This document shows, in pieces, positions 19,701 to 28,905 of a stretch of DNA of 64,000 nucleotides. The DNA is from Clostridiales bacterium. GTDB taxonomy: Bacteria > Bacillota > Clostridia > Lachnospirales > Lachnospiraceae. The notes beneath the pieces were generated by a model that was not told the origin of the DNA, did not search any database, and saw nothing but the letters and a program-made list of their open reading frames with translations. The position numbers and the translations under genes were made by a program. The stretch's first letter is position 1, and each line of letters starts with the position of its first letter. The stretch covers positions 1-64,000 of the forward strand of contig JAJBVD010000042.1 of the NCBI GenBank assembly GCA_020859985.1. The letters are read 5' to 3'.

Positions 19701-22700
19701 CACTGTGGCGACCGTTGTCCCGCTGCTGTTCTTCACGGTAAATGTGGTCGCATCCGGCGTATCAATTCCGGAACCGGACGGTGCATTTGTATTTTTAATC
19801 AGTGTCAGACTTCCCACGTCGCGGGTATTGGTAAAGGCTACCGTGCTGCCCGCCGAAGTAGTCGTTCCATTTACTACGCGGATGTTGCCTTTGCCTGTTC
19901 CGTCCTGGCTTACGGTCACCGTATAACCGGTCTCCGCCGCTTCCTCCACACTGTAGCTCTCATTTACAGGAAGTCCGGTGATCGTTATGCTCTGCCCGTC
20001 TGTCAGTGTTACAGTCGCCATTCCTCCCTCAAAGTATACCGTGGTGTCCGAGGTGGTCGTTCCGTCCGTAATGACTGCATCGTACGTCCCTGTGATATTA
20101 TCCACGTGCAGCTCAAACGTAAACGTCTTGCCGGTCTCCGGCATACTGCTGCTGTCCACAACTGTCTTGCTGACAGTCAAAGACGCGGTCTGGTTGCGCG
20201 TATTGTTAAATGCCGCGGCTGCTGTCGTCGCTGCCTGCGTCGGATCCGCGATACTCGTACCATCAGCTGTATAGTAGGTGATGGAATCGATCGCATACGT
20301 AGTCACACCGCTGACTGTCGAGCTTGTCACCGACACCCTTGCGATATACTGCGTGGTATCATAGGTGTAATCACCGCTGCCGGCCACCTCACTGATCTTA
20401 TAATAGTGATCTCCATACGTACTAAACGACAGGGAGCTGAACGAAACAGCAGACCCATTGTTGGAAACCGTCTCCACATCGCTCCATGCGGTTCCCGTCC
20501 ACTCCTGAAGCAGGAACGTAAAGGTCTCATCGGACGCCGTCGGGGCAGAGCCGTCTACCGTCTTGGACGCCACGAGAGTCGCCGGTGCGGGGATATCGGC
20601 TGCTGTCGGCATATCCGACCACACATTGTGCCACTCACCGCCTGGGTTCGTCACATTCTTTGCAATCAGCCAGCCGGAGCTTGTAGAGCCGATCGATACC
20701 GTCGCGTTCGGCGCCAGCAGTATGCCGACAATGCCGCTCGTGATCGTCACATATTCCGCATTCGGCATATTAAACACGATCGTCCGGGCATATTCATCCG
20801 CCGAATTGTTCGAGGTAGAACTGGATACATAACCGGTTCCCGTATCTACATCCCACACAGAAAAGTTTTTCAAAACCAGTGGGTTATTATAATCATAGGA
20901 ATCCGAATAATTAAACACGATGGTCTGGGTGGATTTTTTCTTGATTTTCAGTCCGCCGTTGGCGATCGCCGCCAGACTTTCCCCGTCGATGTAATATGTG
21001 CCGTCATCCAGCTCGGACAGATCAATGATCGTCTCGTTCTGGTCGGTCGTCGTAAATGAATATTCCGTCTCATTCAAAAGCGTAGTGGACATCGCTGCCG
21101 CACTGTCCAGCATTGCCTGAACATAAGCTTCCAGCGTTGCCTGAGAGTACGAGGAAATAATCGTTCCGCCTGAGTTCATCGTGATCGCGGACTCGGCAGC
21201 AGCCGTCGTCCATACCTGCGTTTTACTCGTACCATCAATACCCAGCGTTGATCCGCTTTCCATAGCGGCGATCACATAGACACCGCCGTTATTTGTGCTG
21301 GAATCGCTGCCCGTATACGCTCCTGCGGTGATCGTCATATTGCCTTCATAGAGCTTGGTCGCAAAGTTCGTATCCATATGTCCCTGCTGATAAAGATATT
21401 CCGTCACGATACCAAAGTAAATGGAATTCCCGAGGATATCCGTGTAAGTATGAGTCGAACCGACTGTGATCGGATTGTCCTTGGATATTACAATACAGGA
21501 CAGATCGCTCAGGCTGAAGGATACCTGCTCTGTGCTGCCAATGGAAACATTCGCGTCTACTACCTCGATATTGACATCCGATGCGGAAATATCCGTCGCT
21601 GCCGCCGTGGTATCAACGGATTCCTTCACATCAGAATCCAGCGGAAGATGCACTACCGTGATGCCTTCCTCTTCGGTCGCCTCCAGGGTATCCGAAAGCT
21701 GATCCTTCTTAAACTTGAACGTGATCTTAACGGAGCCTTTTTCCGGCTGGTACTCCACCTCTTCGCCTTCGATCACATCTCCGTTTTCATCTGTCTTCGG
21801 AACGATGAACGCCACATCATAGAGCAGCGTATTTTCAGAAGTATAGATCTCCTCTCCGGACACCGTCGCTATAGAAGCATCTGCACCCGCAAGAATGGTC
21901 TCAGCATTGTCATTCAGCGCCTGCATATAAGCATCGTAATTGTATCCGCTCGTAGAGGCCGTGATCGGCGTCACACGGAATTCCGCGTCATCCGGAATCG
22001 CCTCCGCATACTGAAGCGTAGCCGTTACGGAAATTTTGCTGTCCTCATAAGTATAAGTTTTAACTGTCCGTTTCTCGGCTGTTCTCACGATCGCATAGGC
22101 GGCAAGCGCGCTGTCCGTAAAGTCCGCCCCTGTCACGCCGCCCTCTTCGGCTTTCTGAATATCCGTATCCGCAGTAATCTCAACCGCTTCCCCGTCCGCA
22201 ATCCGGAATACCCGGATGCTCTCGCCATAAGTGCTGTCAGCGGATGCAAGGACTACCTCCGCAAAATCCATCCCGATCGAGAGCGTTCCTGCCTCCGGAG
22301 TCACAGCTTCGCCCTCAGAGACAAAGTTCATATCATATGCCACAAGCGATACTACTTCGATCCCCGTATCAGCTGCTTCGATCAAAGCCGACAGCTGCTC
22401 ATACTCATCAGAATTATTCTGTACAGAAATCACATCCAGTTCTGTTCCATAAGGAAGCTTCGCCTCTTCCGGAACAGCCACCTGAATTGTCACTTCCTCA
22501 TCCGAATACAGATACGTCTGAGCCTCTGCATAAAGGATCTCTTCCGTTTCAGTTTCTGTCTCAGTCTCTGTTTCCGTCTCAACCTCAGATTCGGTCTCGG
22601 TCTCAACTTCTGTATTCGTCTCGGATTCCATCTCAGCTTCTGCCGCTGCTTCGGTCTCATCCTCTGCTGCTGTATTTGTTGCTGTCTCGGTCTCGCCTTC

Positions 22701-23123
22701 TGCAGCTGCATCTGTTGCAGCCTCCGTCACAGCTTCAGTCACAGCCTCCGTCGCCTCTTCCGCTGCCCCGGATCCATCGACAGCTGTGCCTGTGTCAGAA
22801 GTTTCTGCAGCGCTGCCATCTGCCGTGGATGCGTCACTCTCTGCCGCTGCTTCCGCTGCCGGTGCACTCGTCTCCTGCGCCTCCGTTGCAGGTGCACTTG
22901 TCTCCTGTGCCTCCATCGCCGGTGCACTTGTCTCCTGCACTTCTGCCACCGCCGCAGTCGTCTCTTCTTGAGACACCGTTGCTTCCTGACCTTCAGAAAC
23001 AGCACTAACCGCCGTTTCATTCGTGCCGTCATCCGCATATGTCGTGATACCCGCCTGCTGGAACACCAGCGACAGGGTCAGCACCAATGCTAATAACCTG
23101 CTGATTTTGTTCCTCTTCCTCAT
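16752..23123 (-). CDS. Giant multi-domain surface adhesin, paralogue of 7193-16399
   Basis: Start at MRKRNKISRLLALVLTLSLVFQQAGITTYADDGTNETAVS with a good RBS (ggaaaggagaac); choice-of-anchor-A-like region; five 'GxLxVTKTTTGxTTPDxxVFTV' repeats; SpaA-like module; C-term VQTGDDTPLAEYLLLLMLAVIVIAMGVIYRRRECWSR. Confidence 0.87.
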   Translation of the reverse strand: MRKRNKISRLLALVLTLSLVFQQAGITTYADDGTNETAVSAVSEGQEATVSQEETTAAVAEVQETSAPAMEAQETSAPATEAQETSAPAAEAAAESDASTADGSAAETSDTGTAVDGSGAAEEATEAVTEAVTEAATDAAAEGETETATNTAAEDETEAAAEAEMESETNTEVETETESEVETETETETETETEEILYAEAQTYLYSDEEVTIQVAVPEEAKLPYGTELDVISVQNNSDEYEQLSALIEAADTGIEVVSLVAYDMNFVSEGEAVTPEAGTLSIGMDFAEVVLASADSTYGESIRVFRIADGEAVEITADTDIQKAEEGGVTGADFTDSALAAYAIVRTAEKRTVKTYTYEDSKISVTATLQYAEAIPDDAEFRVTPITASTSGYNYDAYMQALNDNAETILAGADASIATVSGEEIYTSENTLLYDVAFIVPKTDENGDVIEGEEVEYQPEKGSVKITFKFKKDQLSDTLEATEEEGITVVHLPLDSDVKESVDTTAAATDISASDVNIEVVDANVSIGSTEQVSFSLSDLSCIVISKDNPITVGSTHTYTDILGNSIYFGIVTEYLYQQGHMDTNFATKLYEGNMTITAGAYTGSDSSTNNGGVYVIAAMESGSTLGIDGTSKTQVWTTAAAESAITMNSGGTIISSYSQATLEAYVQAMLDSAAAMSTTLLNETEYSFTTTDQNETIIDLSELDDGTYYIDGESLAAIANGGLKIKKKSTQTIVFNYSDSYDYNNPLVLKNFSVWDVDTGTGYVSSSTSNNSADEYARTIVFNMPNAEYVTITSGIVGILLAPNATVSIGSTSSGWLIAKNVTNPGGEWHNVWSDMPTAADIPAPATLVASKTVDGSAPTASDETFTFLLQEWTGTAWSDVETVSNNGSAVSFSSLSFSTYGDHYYKISEVAGSGDYTYDTTQYIARVSVTSSTVSGVTTYAIDSITYYTADGTSIADPTQAATTAAAAFNNTRNQTASLTVSKTVVDSSSMPETGKTFTFELHVDNITGTYDAVITDGTTTSDTTVYFEGGMATVTLTDGQSITITGLPVNESYSVEEAAETGYTVTVSQDGTGKGNIRVVNGTTTSAGSTVAFTNTRDVGSLTLIKNTNAPSGSGIDTPDATTFTVKNSSGTTVATVTYAQIKAAGGSYKISDLPVGTYTVTESREDVSGYNVEVTGNTTVTISTTDSDKTVEITNTYTEEKGGLKVTKTTTGAATPANTVFKVYQVASGGTETLIATKYYSEFAAAGFFTLTDLTPGNYKVYEEGAEITGYTLQVTGTGTTVAVTDSKTSEITISNTYTQDTGSLTIVKTTTGNTTPDTTVFTIKSADGQVEKSVTYADFTNGSYTFTNLPTGTYTVTESGAEIIGYSLTVTADSNAVVTKDGATTYTIVNTYNEHKGGLLVTKESVGATTPDDAVFTVYKIEDDGTETQIAEKKYSDFKVLGYFELDNLELGKYVVRESNAQVEGYTLLVSADHRAIIETQDETAEVKIINEYTKDYGSLKVTKTTTGSTTPDSAVFTVENSAGEIITMKTYDLFKEDGYFIVNDLPIGTYTVTESYGDVVYYTWTYTVDYGTDANGSALTGAAVTKDSTAEVTITNTYVPVTGSLTVTKTVAGSTVDTAKEFTFTVTLSDTDVNGTYGDMTFTNGVATFTLKHGESKTAVHLPENVTYTVIETDYTADGYVTTASGAAGTIVADAEQTAAFTNTITSVKISKVDVTTEEELPGATIQILDKDGTVVDEWISTTEAHEVTGLVPGETYTLHETVAPAGYDITTDTTFTLKEDGTIDTSKTTTTISDEGVLLVEDSMTKSETATISVTKKLTYQGDEIGSADATFYVGLYTDADCTKLYAMKALTYTNVYVSTATVTFDNLEIGRTYYIAECDANGTALANGVGTLADGTIFAADFGDGATTTNVTVTDGSQTTVSFENEFYTMPDGFYKEGTLTITKKLLGADGNALTSSETFYAGIFTDSSYTTLATNVDQNIVALALAGSSEVSVEVGVSIGSGETVTLYVTETDAEGNPVTDADGFAYTVSMDSTVVTLDATNKTAAVTITNQEIEETAEEESEEEETETESETEAAVQTGDDTPLAEYLLLLMLAVIVIAMGVIYRRRECWSR

Positions 23124-23263
23124 AATAATTGTTCTCCTTTCCAATATTGCTCTTTTAGATACGATATGGGAGTAAACGCATGTGACAAATGCATTCGTTC
23201 TGTAATATAATGCAAAATCATTGTCAGAGAGTACTACTTATAAAAAATATTTAATGTGCAGCT

Positions 23264-23333
23264 ATCTTAGCATACCCGTAAAAAAATTCAACCCAGAAGT
23301 GCCAAACGGTCTGTTTTTCAGTTAAACGGTAAA
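23264..23333 (-). promoter_or_regulatory. Putative promoter plus upstream direct-repeat operator of giant adhesin 2
   Basis: Minus strand: ACCGTTT-N13-ACCGTTT (about 23331-23304), then TTGAAT-N16-TAAGAT with extended -10 TGC. Confidence 0.5.
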
Positions 23334-23591
23334 AAATCCCGCCATACAGCTGAAGCACAGTCGTATTTTCTGTAACATACAGTTACCTTTTTATAAATAT
23401 TGCAACGGAATTACCCGACCCTCTCCTTTCAGGTCTTCAGATATCTTTTTACCAACCAAAAACGGCAAAAGATTTTTCAGAAGTGATTGACGAAATTCTT
23501 TCCTTGTTTTATAATTAACAACTGTGACGCGCAGGATCATTTCCTAAATAATTTGCTGTCTGCGCAAAGCACAAAAAGAATATCAGGTATG

Positions 23592-23678
23592 GAGAGTTAT
23601 CGAAGTGGTCATAACGAGCCGCACTCGAAATGCGGTTGTCCTTTACTGGGCACGTGGGTTCGAATCCCACACTCTCCG
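23592..23678 (+). tRNA. tRNA-Ser (anticodon CGA)
   Basis: Acceptor GGAGAGT/ACTCTCC with G discriminator; anticodon stem-loop CCGCA-CTCGAAA-TGCGG; long variable arm; GGTTCGAATCC T-loop. Confidence 0.93.
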
Positions 23679-23683
23679 CTGTC

Positions 23684-23718
23684 GCTCCGGATAGTTTTAT
23701 CATCCGGAGCTTTTTTTC
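23684..23718 (+). terminator. Rho-independent terminator of tRNA-Ser
   Basis: GCTCCGGAT...ATCCGGAGC followed by TTTTTTT. Confidence 0.88.
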
Positions 23719-24064
23719 ACATTTTCTTCAAACTGCGTTCACGATTCTATCACAGGATAAAGGTATTCTGTATTCAGCACCGAACAGAAGTGCTATAAAA
23801 TCTTTCTTTTTCATACTCGCCGGGATCCAAAGGGTCCCGGCCCTCCCTTTTTTAGAGCCGGATTGATAACCACTGAAACTATGGAACAGATACAGACAGC
23901 CGGGGCGATTGCCGCTCCGGCTGTTGTTAAAATCAAAAACATCTGCAACAAATGCTGTCTGCGGATTTCTCCGCGCTTCGGATTTTTCTGTCATCATTTC
24001 ATATTGTAACTGTTCGTAACAGCAGCTCACAGGTATGCGCTCCGCTTCAGGCAGTTCCAAACTG

Positions 24065-25192
24065 TTATTTTACATTCACGATCTCATACTCCGCGCGACC
24101 AAGCCCGATCTTTACTGCGTGCTCGATGGACGATTTCCAGTTGGTGTCCGGCGATACGCGGCCGAAGTGGTCGCGGTCTTCGTGGGTGTGCTGCTCGATG
24201 GAGTCTCCAAGCATGCTGTTGCGCAGCGGCGGCTGCGCGTTGACCGCATCGACACAGGCCATGTCGAGCGCGACCGGATCAAAGGATGCGAACATGCCGA
24301 CGTCCGGTACGATGGCGGCGTCGTTCTCCGCATGGCAGTCACAGAACGGCGATACGTCGATGACCAGACTGATATGGAAGCAGGGACGATCCTGACAGAC
24401 TGCCATCGAATATTCCGCAATCTTGCAGTTCAGGATGTCGTTCGCCTCGTCGCTCGCGGGAAGTACCGCATCCTTCGGACAGACGCCGATGCAGCGGCCG
24501 CAGCCGACACATTTTGTATGATCTATAGAAGCTTTTTTCGTTTCCGGATTTACCGTCGCTGCACCGTGCGCGCAGATCCTCGTACATTTTCCGCAGCCCA
24601 CACAGCGGGTCTGTTTCACATGCGGCTTTCCGGCGCTATGCATCTCCATCTTTCCGGCGCGGGAACCGCAGCCCATGCCGATGTTTTTCAGTGTGCCGCC
24701 GAAGCCGGTCGCCTCATGTCCTTTAAAATGAGTCAGAGAAATAAAGACATCCGCGTCCATGACCGCGCGCCCGATCTTTGCTTCCTTTACATATTCGCCG
24801 TTTTTCACCGGAACCAGTTCCTCGTCGGTGCCCTTCAATCCGTCCGCGATCAGCACATGGCAGCCCGTCGCGTAGGGTACAAAGCCGTTGCCGTAAGCGG
24901 AGTCGATGTGGTCGAGCGCGTTTTTGCGGCCGCCGACGTAAAGTGTGTTGCAGTCGGTCAGAAACGGTTTGCCGCCAAACTCCTTTACCACGTCCGCTAC
25001 CGCTTTCGCGTAGTTCGGACGCAGAAACGCAAGGTTGCCCGGCTCTCCAAAATGCATCTTGATCGCAACATATTGATCGGTAAAATCAATGTTCCCAATC
25101 CCGGCTTTTTTAATCAGACGCTGCAGCTTGCCCGGAAGCGTGTCGCCGTCATGGACACGCAGGTCTGTAAAATATACTTTCGATCTTTCCAT
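24065..25192 (-). CDS. DUF362 domain protein with 2x[4Fe-4S] ferredoxin motifs
   Basis: N-terminal DUF362-like region and two CxxCxxC...C clusters (CVGCGKCTRIC, CVGCGRCIGVCP). Confidence 0.85.
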   Translation of the reverse strand: MERSKVYFTDLRVHDGDTLPGKLQRLIKKAGIGNIDFTDQYVAIKMHFGEPGNLAFLRPNYAKAVADVVKEFGGKPFLTDCNTLYVGGRKNALDHIDSAYGNGFVPYATGCHVLIADGLKGTDEELVPVKNGEYVKEAKIGRAVMDADVFISLTHFKGHEATGFGGTLKNIGMGCGSRAGKMEMHSAGKPHVKQTRCVGCGKCTRICAHGAATVNPETKKASIDHTKCVGCGRCIGVCPKDAVLPASDEANDILNCKIAEYSMAVCQDRPCFHISLVIDVSPFCDCHAENDAAIVPDVGMFASFDPVALDMACVDAVNAQPPLRNSMLGDSIEQHTHEDRDHFGRVSPDTNWKSSIEHAVKIGLGRAEYEIVNVK

Positions 25193-25209
25193 ATAATGCT
25201 ATTCCTCCC

Positions 25210-26763
25210 TTACGCTTCCATCAGGAACGCGCAATATCCTTTCTTCGCTTCGTAGACATCGGCCTTGCTGGTGACTTCCATCGGCGCGTGCATATTCATC
25301 ACCGCCACGCCGCTGTCTATCACTTCCATGCCATAAAGCGCGGATATGTAAGCGATTGTCCCGCCGCCGCCGATATCCACCTTGCCCAGCTCTGCGGTCT
25401 GATATGCCACCTTGTGCTTATCAAGCAGGGCGCGGATCGCCGCGATGTATTCCGCGTTCGCGTCGTTGCTGCCGCTCTTTCCGCGGGAACCGGTAAACTT
25501 GTTGAATACCAGTCCTTTTCCAAAATAGGCGCTGTTCTTCTTCTCAAAAACGCCTGCAAACAGCGGATCGTAAGCCGCGCTCACATCAGAAGAAAGCATC
25601 CGGCTGCGGCTGAGTGCGCGGCGCAGCGCGAGCTCGCTGTACTGTCCGGCACAGTCCATCAGCTCCGCAACGGTATTTTCGAAAAAGCGGGACTGCATGC
25701 CGGTCGCCCCGACACTCCCGATCTCTTCCTTATCTACCAGCAGGCAGCAGCAGGTGTATTCCTGTGTCGGTACGCTAAGAATCGCCTCCAGAGAAGTATA
25801 GGCGCAGACGCGGTCGTCCTGTCCGTAGGCCATGATCATACTGCGGTCCAGTCCGCAGTCTCTGGCCTTTTCTGCCGGTACGATCTCCAGCTCGGCGGAA
25901 AGAAAATCCTCCTCTTCCATATCATATGCTTCCTTGAGAATCGCGAGGATGTTCTGTTTAACTGCTTCTTTCTCCGCCTTTTTATCATCTGGTTCTTTGC
26001 ATGCGGCATCCGCGCATTCTGTATCATTCTGATCCGAAGAGGATGCCTCTGTTTCGCCCTGCTCACCGGCACTTCCCGTTTTCGGCAGCGGGCGGCTTCC
26101 GACCAGAATATCCAGCTTCTCGCCTTCTATCACGACGCGGGCTTTTTTCTCCATCTGCTCTCCTGACAGATGAACCAGCAGATCCGACACAAACACCACC
26201 GGATCGTCCTCTTTCTCACCAATGCATACCTGCACCTTCGTGCCGTCTTTCTTTGCCACTACGCCATGGATCGCGAGCGGAACCGTCACCCACTGGTATT
26301 TTTTGATCCCGCCGTAATAATGCGTATCCAGATAAGCCAGCTCGGTATCCTCATACAGCGGGTCCTGTTTCACATCGAGACGCGGTGAATCGATATGCGC
26401 ACCTAAGATCCGCATACCTTTCTCCAGCGGCTGTTCTCCGATCACAAACAGTGCGATCGTTTTCTCCATACCAACTGCGTATACTTTATCCCCCGCCTGC
26501 AGGCGGCTGCCGGACGCACGCACCTCGTCCAGACTGCGATAGCCCTGTGCGCGCACAATGCGCACCGTTTCCGCCACACACTCGCGCTCGGTTTTCCCGG
26601 CGTCCAAAAATGCGCGGTAACGTTTTGCCAAAGCCTCCAGTTCTTCAAGCTGTTCTTCCGTGTAAGTATTCCATGCGTTGTCCTTCTGTATCAATGGTTC
26701 TTCCCTCTTTCGTTTTTTACTGTAAAGCGTCGTCAATGGCACGAGTGCGAAGCACGTAGCCAT
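25210..26763 (-). CDS. M18 family aminopeptidase (start uncertain; TTG with RBS about 70 nt downstream is possible)
   Basis: GAHIDSPRLDVKQDPLYED, DKEEIGSVGATGMQSRFFE, MHAPMEVTSKADVYEA motifs typical of M18 peptidases. Confidence 0.88.
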   Translation of the reverse strand: MATCFALVPLTTLYSKKRKREEPLIQKDNAWNTYTEEQLEELEALAKRYRAFLDAGKTERECVAETVRIVRAQGYRSLDEVRASGSRLQAGDKVYAVGMEKTIALFVIGEQPLEKGMRILGAHIDSPRLDVKQDPLYEDTELAYLDTHYYGGIKKYQWVTVPLAIHGVVAKKDGTKVQVCIGEKEDDPVVFVSDLLVHLSGEQMEKKARVVIEGEKLDILVGSRPLPKTGSAGEQGETEASSSDQNDTECADAACKEPDDKKAEKEAVKQNILAILKEAYDMEEEDFLSAELEIVPAEKARDCGLDRSMIMAYGQDDRVCAYTSLEAILSVPTQEYTCCCLLVDKEEIGSVGATGMQSRFFENTVAELMDCAGQYSELALRRALSRSRMLSSDVSAAYDPLFAGVFEKKNSAYFGKGLVFNKFTGSRGKSGSNDANAEYIAAIRALLDKHKVAYQTAELGKVDIGGGGTIAYISALYGMEVIDSGVAVMNMHAPMEVTSKADVYEAKKGYCAFLMEA

Positions 26764-26818
26764 CGGCTTTTATGTCTGGTGGTGCCCGCGAAGCGGGCAT
26801 GAAAGTTTACTATAATTT

Positions 26819-27256
26819 TTACTGGCACAGCTCAGCTACGACCTGATTGATCACCTTGCCGTCCGCTTTGCCCTTCAGCTCGGCCATTACTGCCTTCATG
26901 ATCTGGCCTTTGTTCTTCGTCGCCAGCACATCCGCGAATTTTTCCTGCAGGATTGCCTTTACCTCCTCTGCGGAAAGCAGCTTCGGTGCGTACTCAGAGA
27001 TCACGTCATAACGAAACTGATATTCCGCCTTCAGATCCGCACGCGCGTCCGGGCAGGTATCGATCTGCTCTTTCACCGTCTTCATCTCCTTTAAGATGAC
27101 GCGGTTCACCATCTCTTCCGGAATGTCGTCGCGGCAGCCCTCATCAATCGCCACCTTCTTTACCGCAGAAATCAGAGACGAGATGGCCTCCTTGCGCGGT
27201 TTGTCTTTCGCCTTCATAGCTGCTACCATATCTTTTCTCAATAATTCGATGTCCAT
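26819..27256 (-). CDS. GatB/YqeY domain protein
   Basis: MDIELLRKDMVAAMKAKDKPRKEAISSLISAVKK... with RBS gaggagc upstream of 27256. Confidence 0.85.
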   Translation of the reverse strand: MDIELLRKDMVAAMKAKDKPRKEAISSLISAVKKVAIDEGCRDDIPEEMVNRVILKEMKTVKEQIDTCPDARADLKAEYQFRYDVISEYAPKLLSAEEVKAILQEKFADVLATKNKGQIMKAVMAELKGKADGKVINQVVAELCQ

Positions 27257-27271
27257 AATTTGCTCCTCTCT

Positions 27272-27298
27272 GTAACTGTTCAGAACCTTCACAGTTAC
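27272..27298. repeat. 27-bp interspersed inverted repeat (IR27)
   Basis: GTAACTGTTCAGAACCTTCACAGTTAC upstream of yqeY; see other copies. Confidence 0.85.
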
Positions 27299-27399
27299 CC
27301 TTTCTTATTTTGTTTATGTTCGTCACTTTTCCTGCGACTCGATATATTGCTTCATTTTTGTAATGATGTATTCCTTATCCGTAAAGCAACACTCCCTGT

Positions 27400-27475
27400 G
27401 AATCGGTGAGCCGCCGCATACAGAATCGCCCTGCGGGCGATGCGGCAGCCTTCGTCACAGATTCGCTGCGCGAAT
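27400..27475. other. Nested long palindromes downstream of galK
   Basis: GAATC-GTGA-GCCGCCGCAT...CGCCCtgcGGGCG...ATGCGGCAGC-TCAC-GATTC nested pairing, then AGATTCGctgCGCGAATCT. Confidence 0.6.
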
Positions 27476-28855
27476 CTATGACATTACATGCCCGGCCCCG
27501 AATGTCCGGATGTTCATCGGGTATACGTTTTCTTTGCCCACAAACTGCGCAATATAGCTCACATAATCAGCGGTCTCCTCTTTCGGGAGTACGCACGCGA
27601 TCACGCCCGCAAATCCGCCGCCGTGCACACGGCACACGCCCCGGCCGGTGCGGTTCAGGAACAGTCGCGTGAGTGCGAGAGTCAGTGTCACCTTCTGCTC
27701 CTTTGGATTGCGGATGCAGTAGCAGTTCTGCAGCCACTCCCAGGAGGAGCGCCCGGACTCGTCAATCGCCTTTAAAAGCGCTGCCTCGTCGCGGTCCAGC
27801 GCCGCCTGATAAGCAGCGTCCACGCGCTTGTTTTCTTCAAAGAAGTGCAGGGCGCGAAGAATGGCGCGGTCATTATTAATCTTCTCGCCGGAAGCAGGAA
27901 CTGCCTCTTCACTTTTTGTATCTGCTGCCAGCTTCGCAAGCAGCGCTTCCTCGTCCGTCTCGCACAACAGCTTCACGCCAAGAGATTTTGCGGCGTCCTT
28001 CATCTCCAGAGGCACGCTGGAATATTCGTCGCTTAAGTCCGCATGACCCTTGCCGGTATTGACGATCACGAGATCGTAGCCCAGCTGCGAGAAAGAGAAG
28101 TCCACCTGCCTGCAGATATCCTCATCTGTGATATCGCGCAGTGCCGCGTCGGTCGCCCCGGCTGTATCGCTTCCCTTCGCCTGCGCTGACGCACCCGGCT
28201 GCGTCGCAATCCTTGAAAAATCCAGCAGGATCGTGCCGCCGACCGCGCAGGCCATCTGATCCATCAGCCCCGATGCCTTATCCCAGAAATGATTCTCCGC
28301 GTACTGGCCGATGCGCGCATAATCAATATAGCGCATCTTTCCATCATTGAAAAAGTAGTTGATGATCGCGCACACGAGCATCTCAAACGATGCCGACGAA
28401 CTCACGCCCGCCGCCGAGATCACCTCTGTTGATACGTAGGCGTTAAACCCGGACACCGTAAATCCCATCTCCCGCGCAGCCATCGCCATGCCCGCCACCA
28501 GAGAAAACGAGCCCTTGTTCTTCGGCACTCGCTCCAGCCGGGTCAAATCCACGATAATCTTGTCGCGGTAGCCCTCGCTTACGATCGTGATCACATCGGT
28601 GCCGTTCGGATACGCCGCGCCGATCGTGTCCAGGCTGATGCTGCCCGCCAGAATCTTTCCGCCGTTGTGATCCGTATGGTTCCCGACGATCTCCGTCCGC
28701 CCGGGAGAAGTGAAAAATGACATCTCACAGTCTGACGTTTCCTTATCGGGAGCAAAATATCTTTTGTAATTCTCCGCCAGCGACTGATAGCGCGCCATGC
28801 TGCGCTCCGTCTCGCCGTAGATGCGTTCCAGTGTCTGAAGCTCCGGTAATTTCAT
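27476..28855 (-). CDS. galK: Galactokinase
   Basis: GRTEIVGNHTDHNGGKILAGSI, GVSSSASFEMLVCAIINYF, GRGVCRVHGGGFAGVIACVLP: GHMP/galactokinase motifs. Confidence 0.9.
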   Translation of the reverse strand: MKLPELQTLERIYGETERSMARYQSLAENYKRYFAPDKETSDCEMSFFTSPGRTEIVGNHTDHNGGKILAGSISLDTIGAAYPNGTDVITIVSEGYRDKIIVDLTRLERVPKNKGSFSLVAGMAMAAREMGFTVSGFNAYVSTEVISAAGVSSSASFEMLVCAIINYFFNDGKMRYIDYARIGQYAENHFWDKASGLMDQMACAVGGTILLDFSRIATQPGASAQAKGSDTAGATDAALRDITDEDICRQVDFSFSQLGYDLVIVNTGKGHADLSDEYSSVPLEMKDAAKSLGVKLLCETDEEALLAKLAADTKSEEAVPASGEKINNDRAILRALHFFEENKRVDAAYQAALDRDEAALLKAIDESGRSSWEWLQNCYCIRNPKEQKVTLTLALTRLFLNRTGRGVCRVHGGGFAGVIACVLPKEETADYVSYIAQFVGKENVYPMNIRTFGAGHVMS

Positions 28856-28905
28856 CCTGTTCCTCCTTCTGCATATCTAATGATACAAGGGACAAAAGGT
28901 AATGA

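Noticed and set aside
18921-23093. Long plus-strand ORFs (712 aa at 18921, 571 aa at 21378, 401 aa at 12290, 318 aa at 15500) opposite the giant adhesins
   Set aside because: They lie antisense to strongly supported repeat-protein genes, are Arg/Cys/His/Ile-rich with no recognisable domain or RBS, and arise because the biased, Thr/Glu-rich adhesin codons leave few antisense stops.
23592-23718. tRNA-Ser as an integration site for a mobile element
   Set aside because: No integrase and no duplicated tRNA 3' end were found on either side.
24001-24060. IR27-like sequence gtaactgttcgtaacagcagctcac
   Set aside because: Only one arm matches well; the spacing and second arm deviate too much to count as a confident copy.
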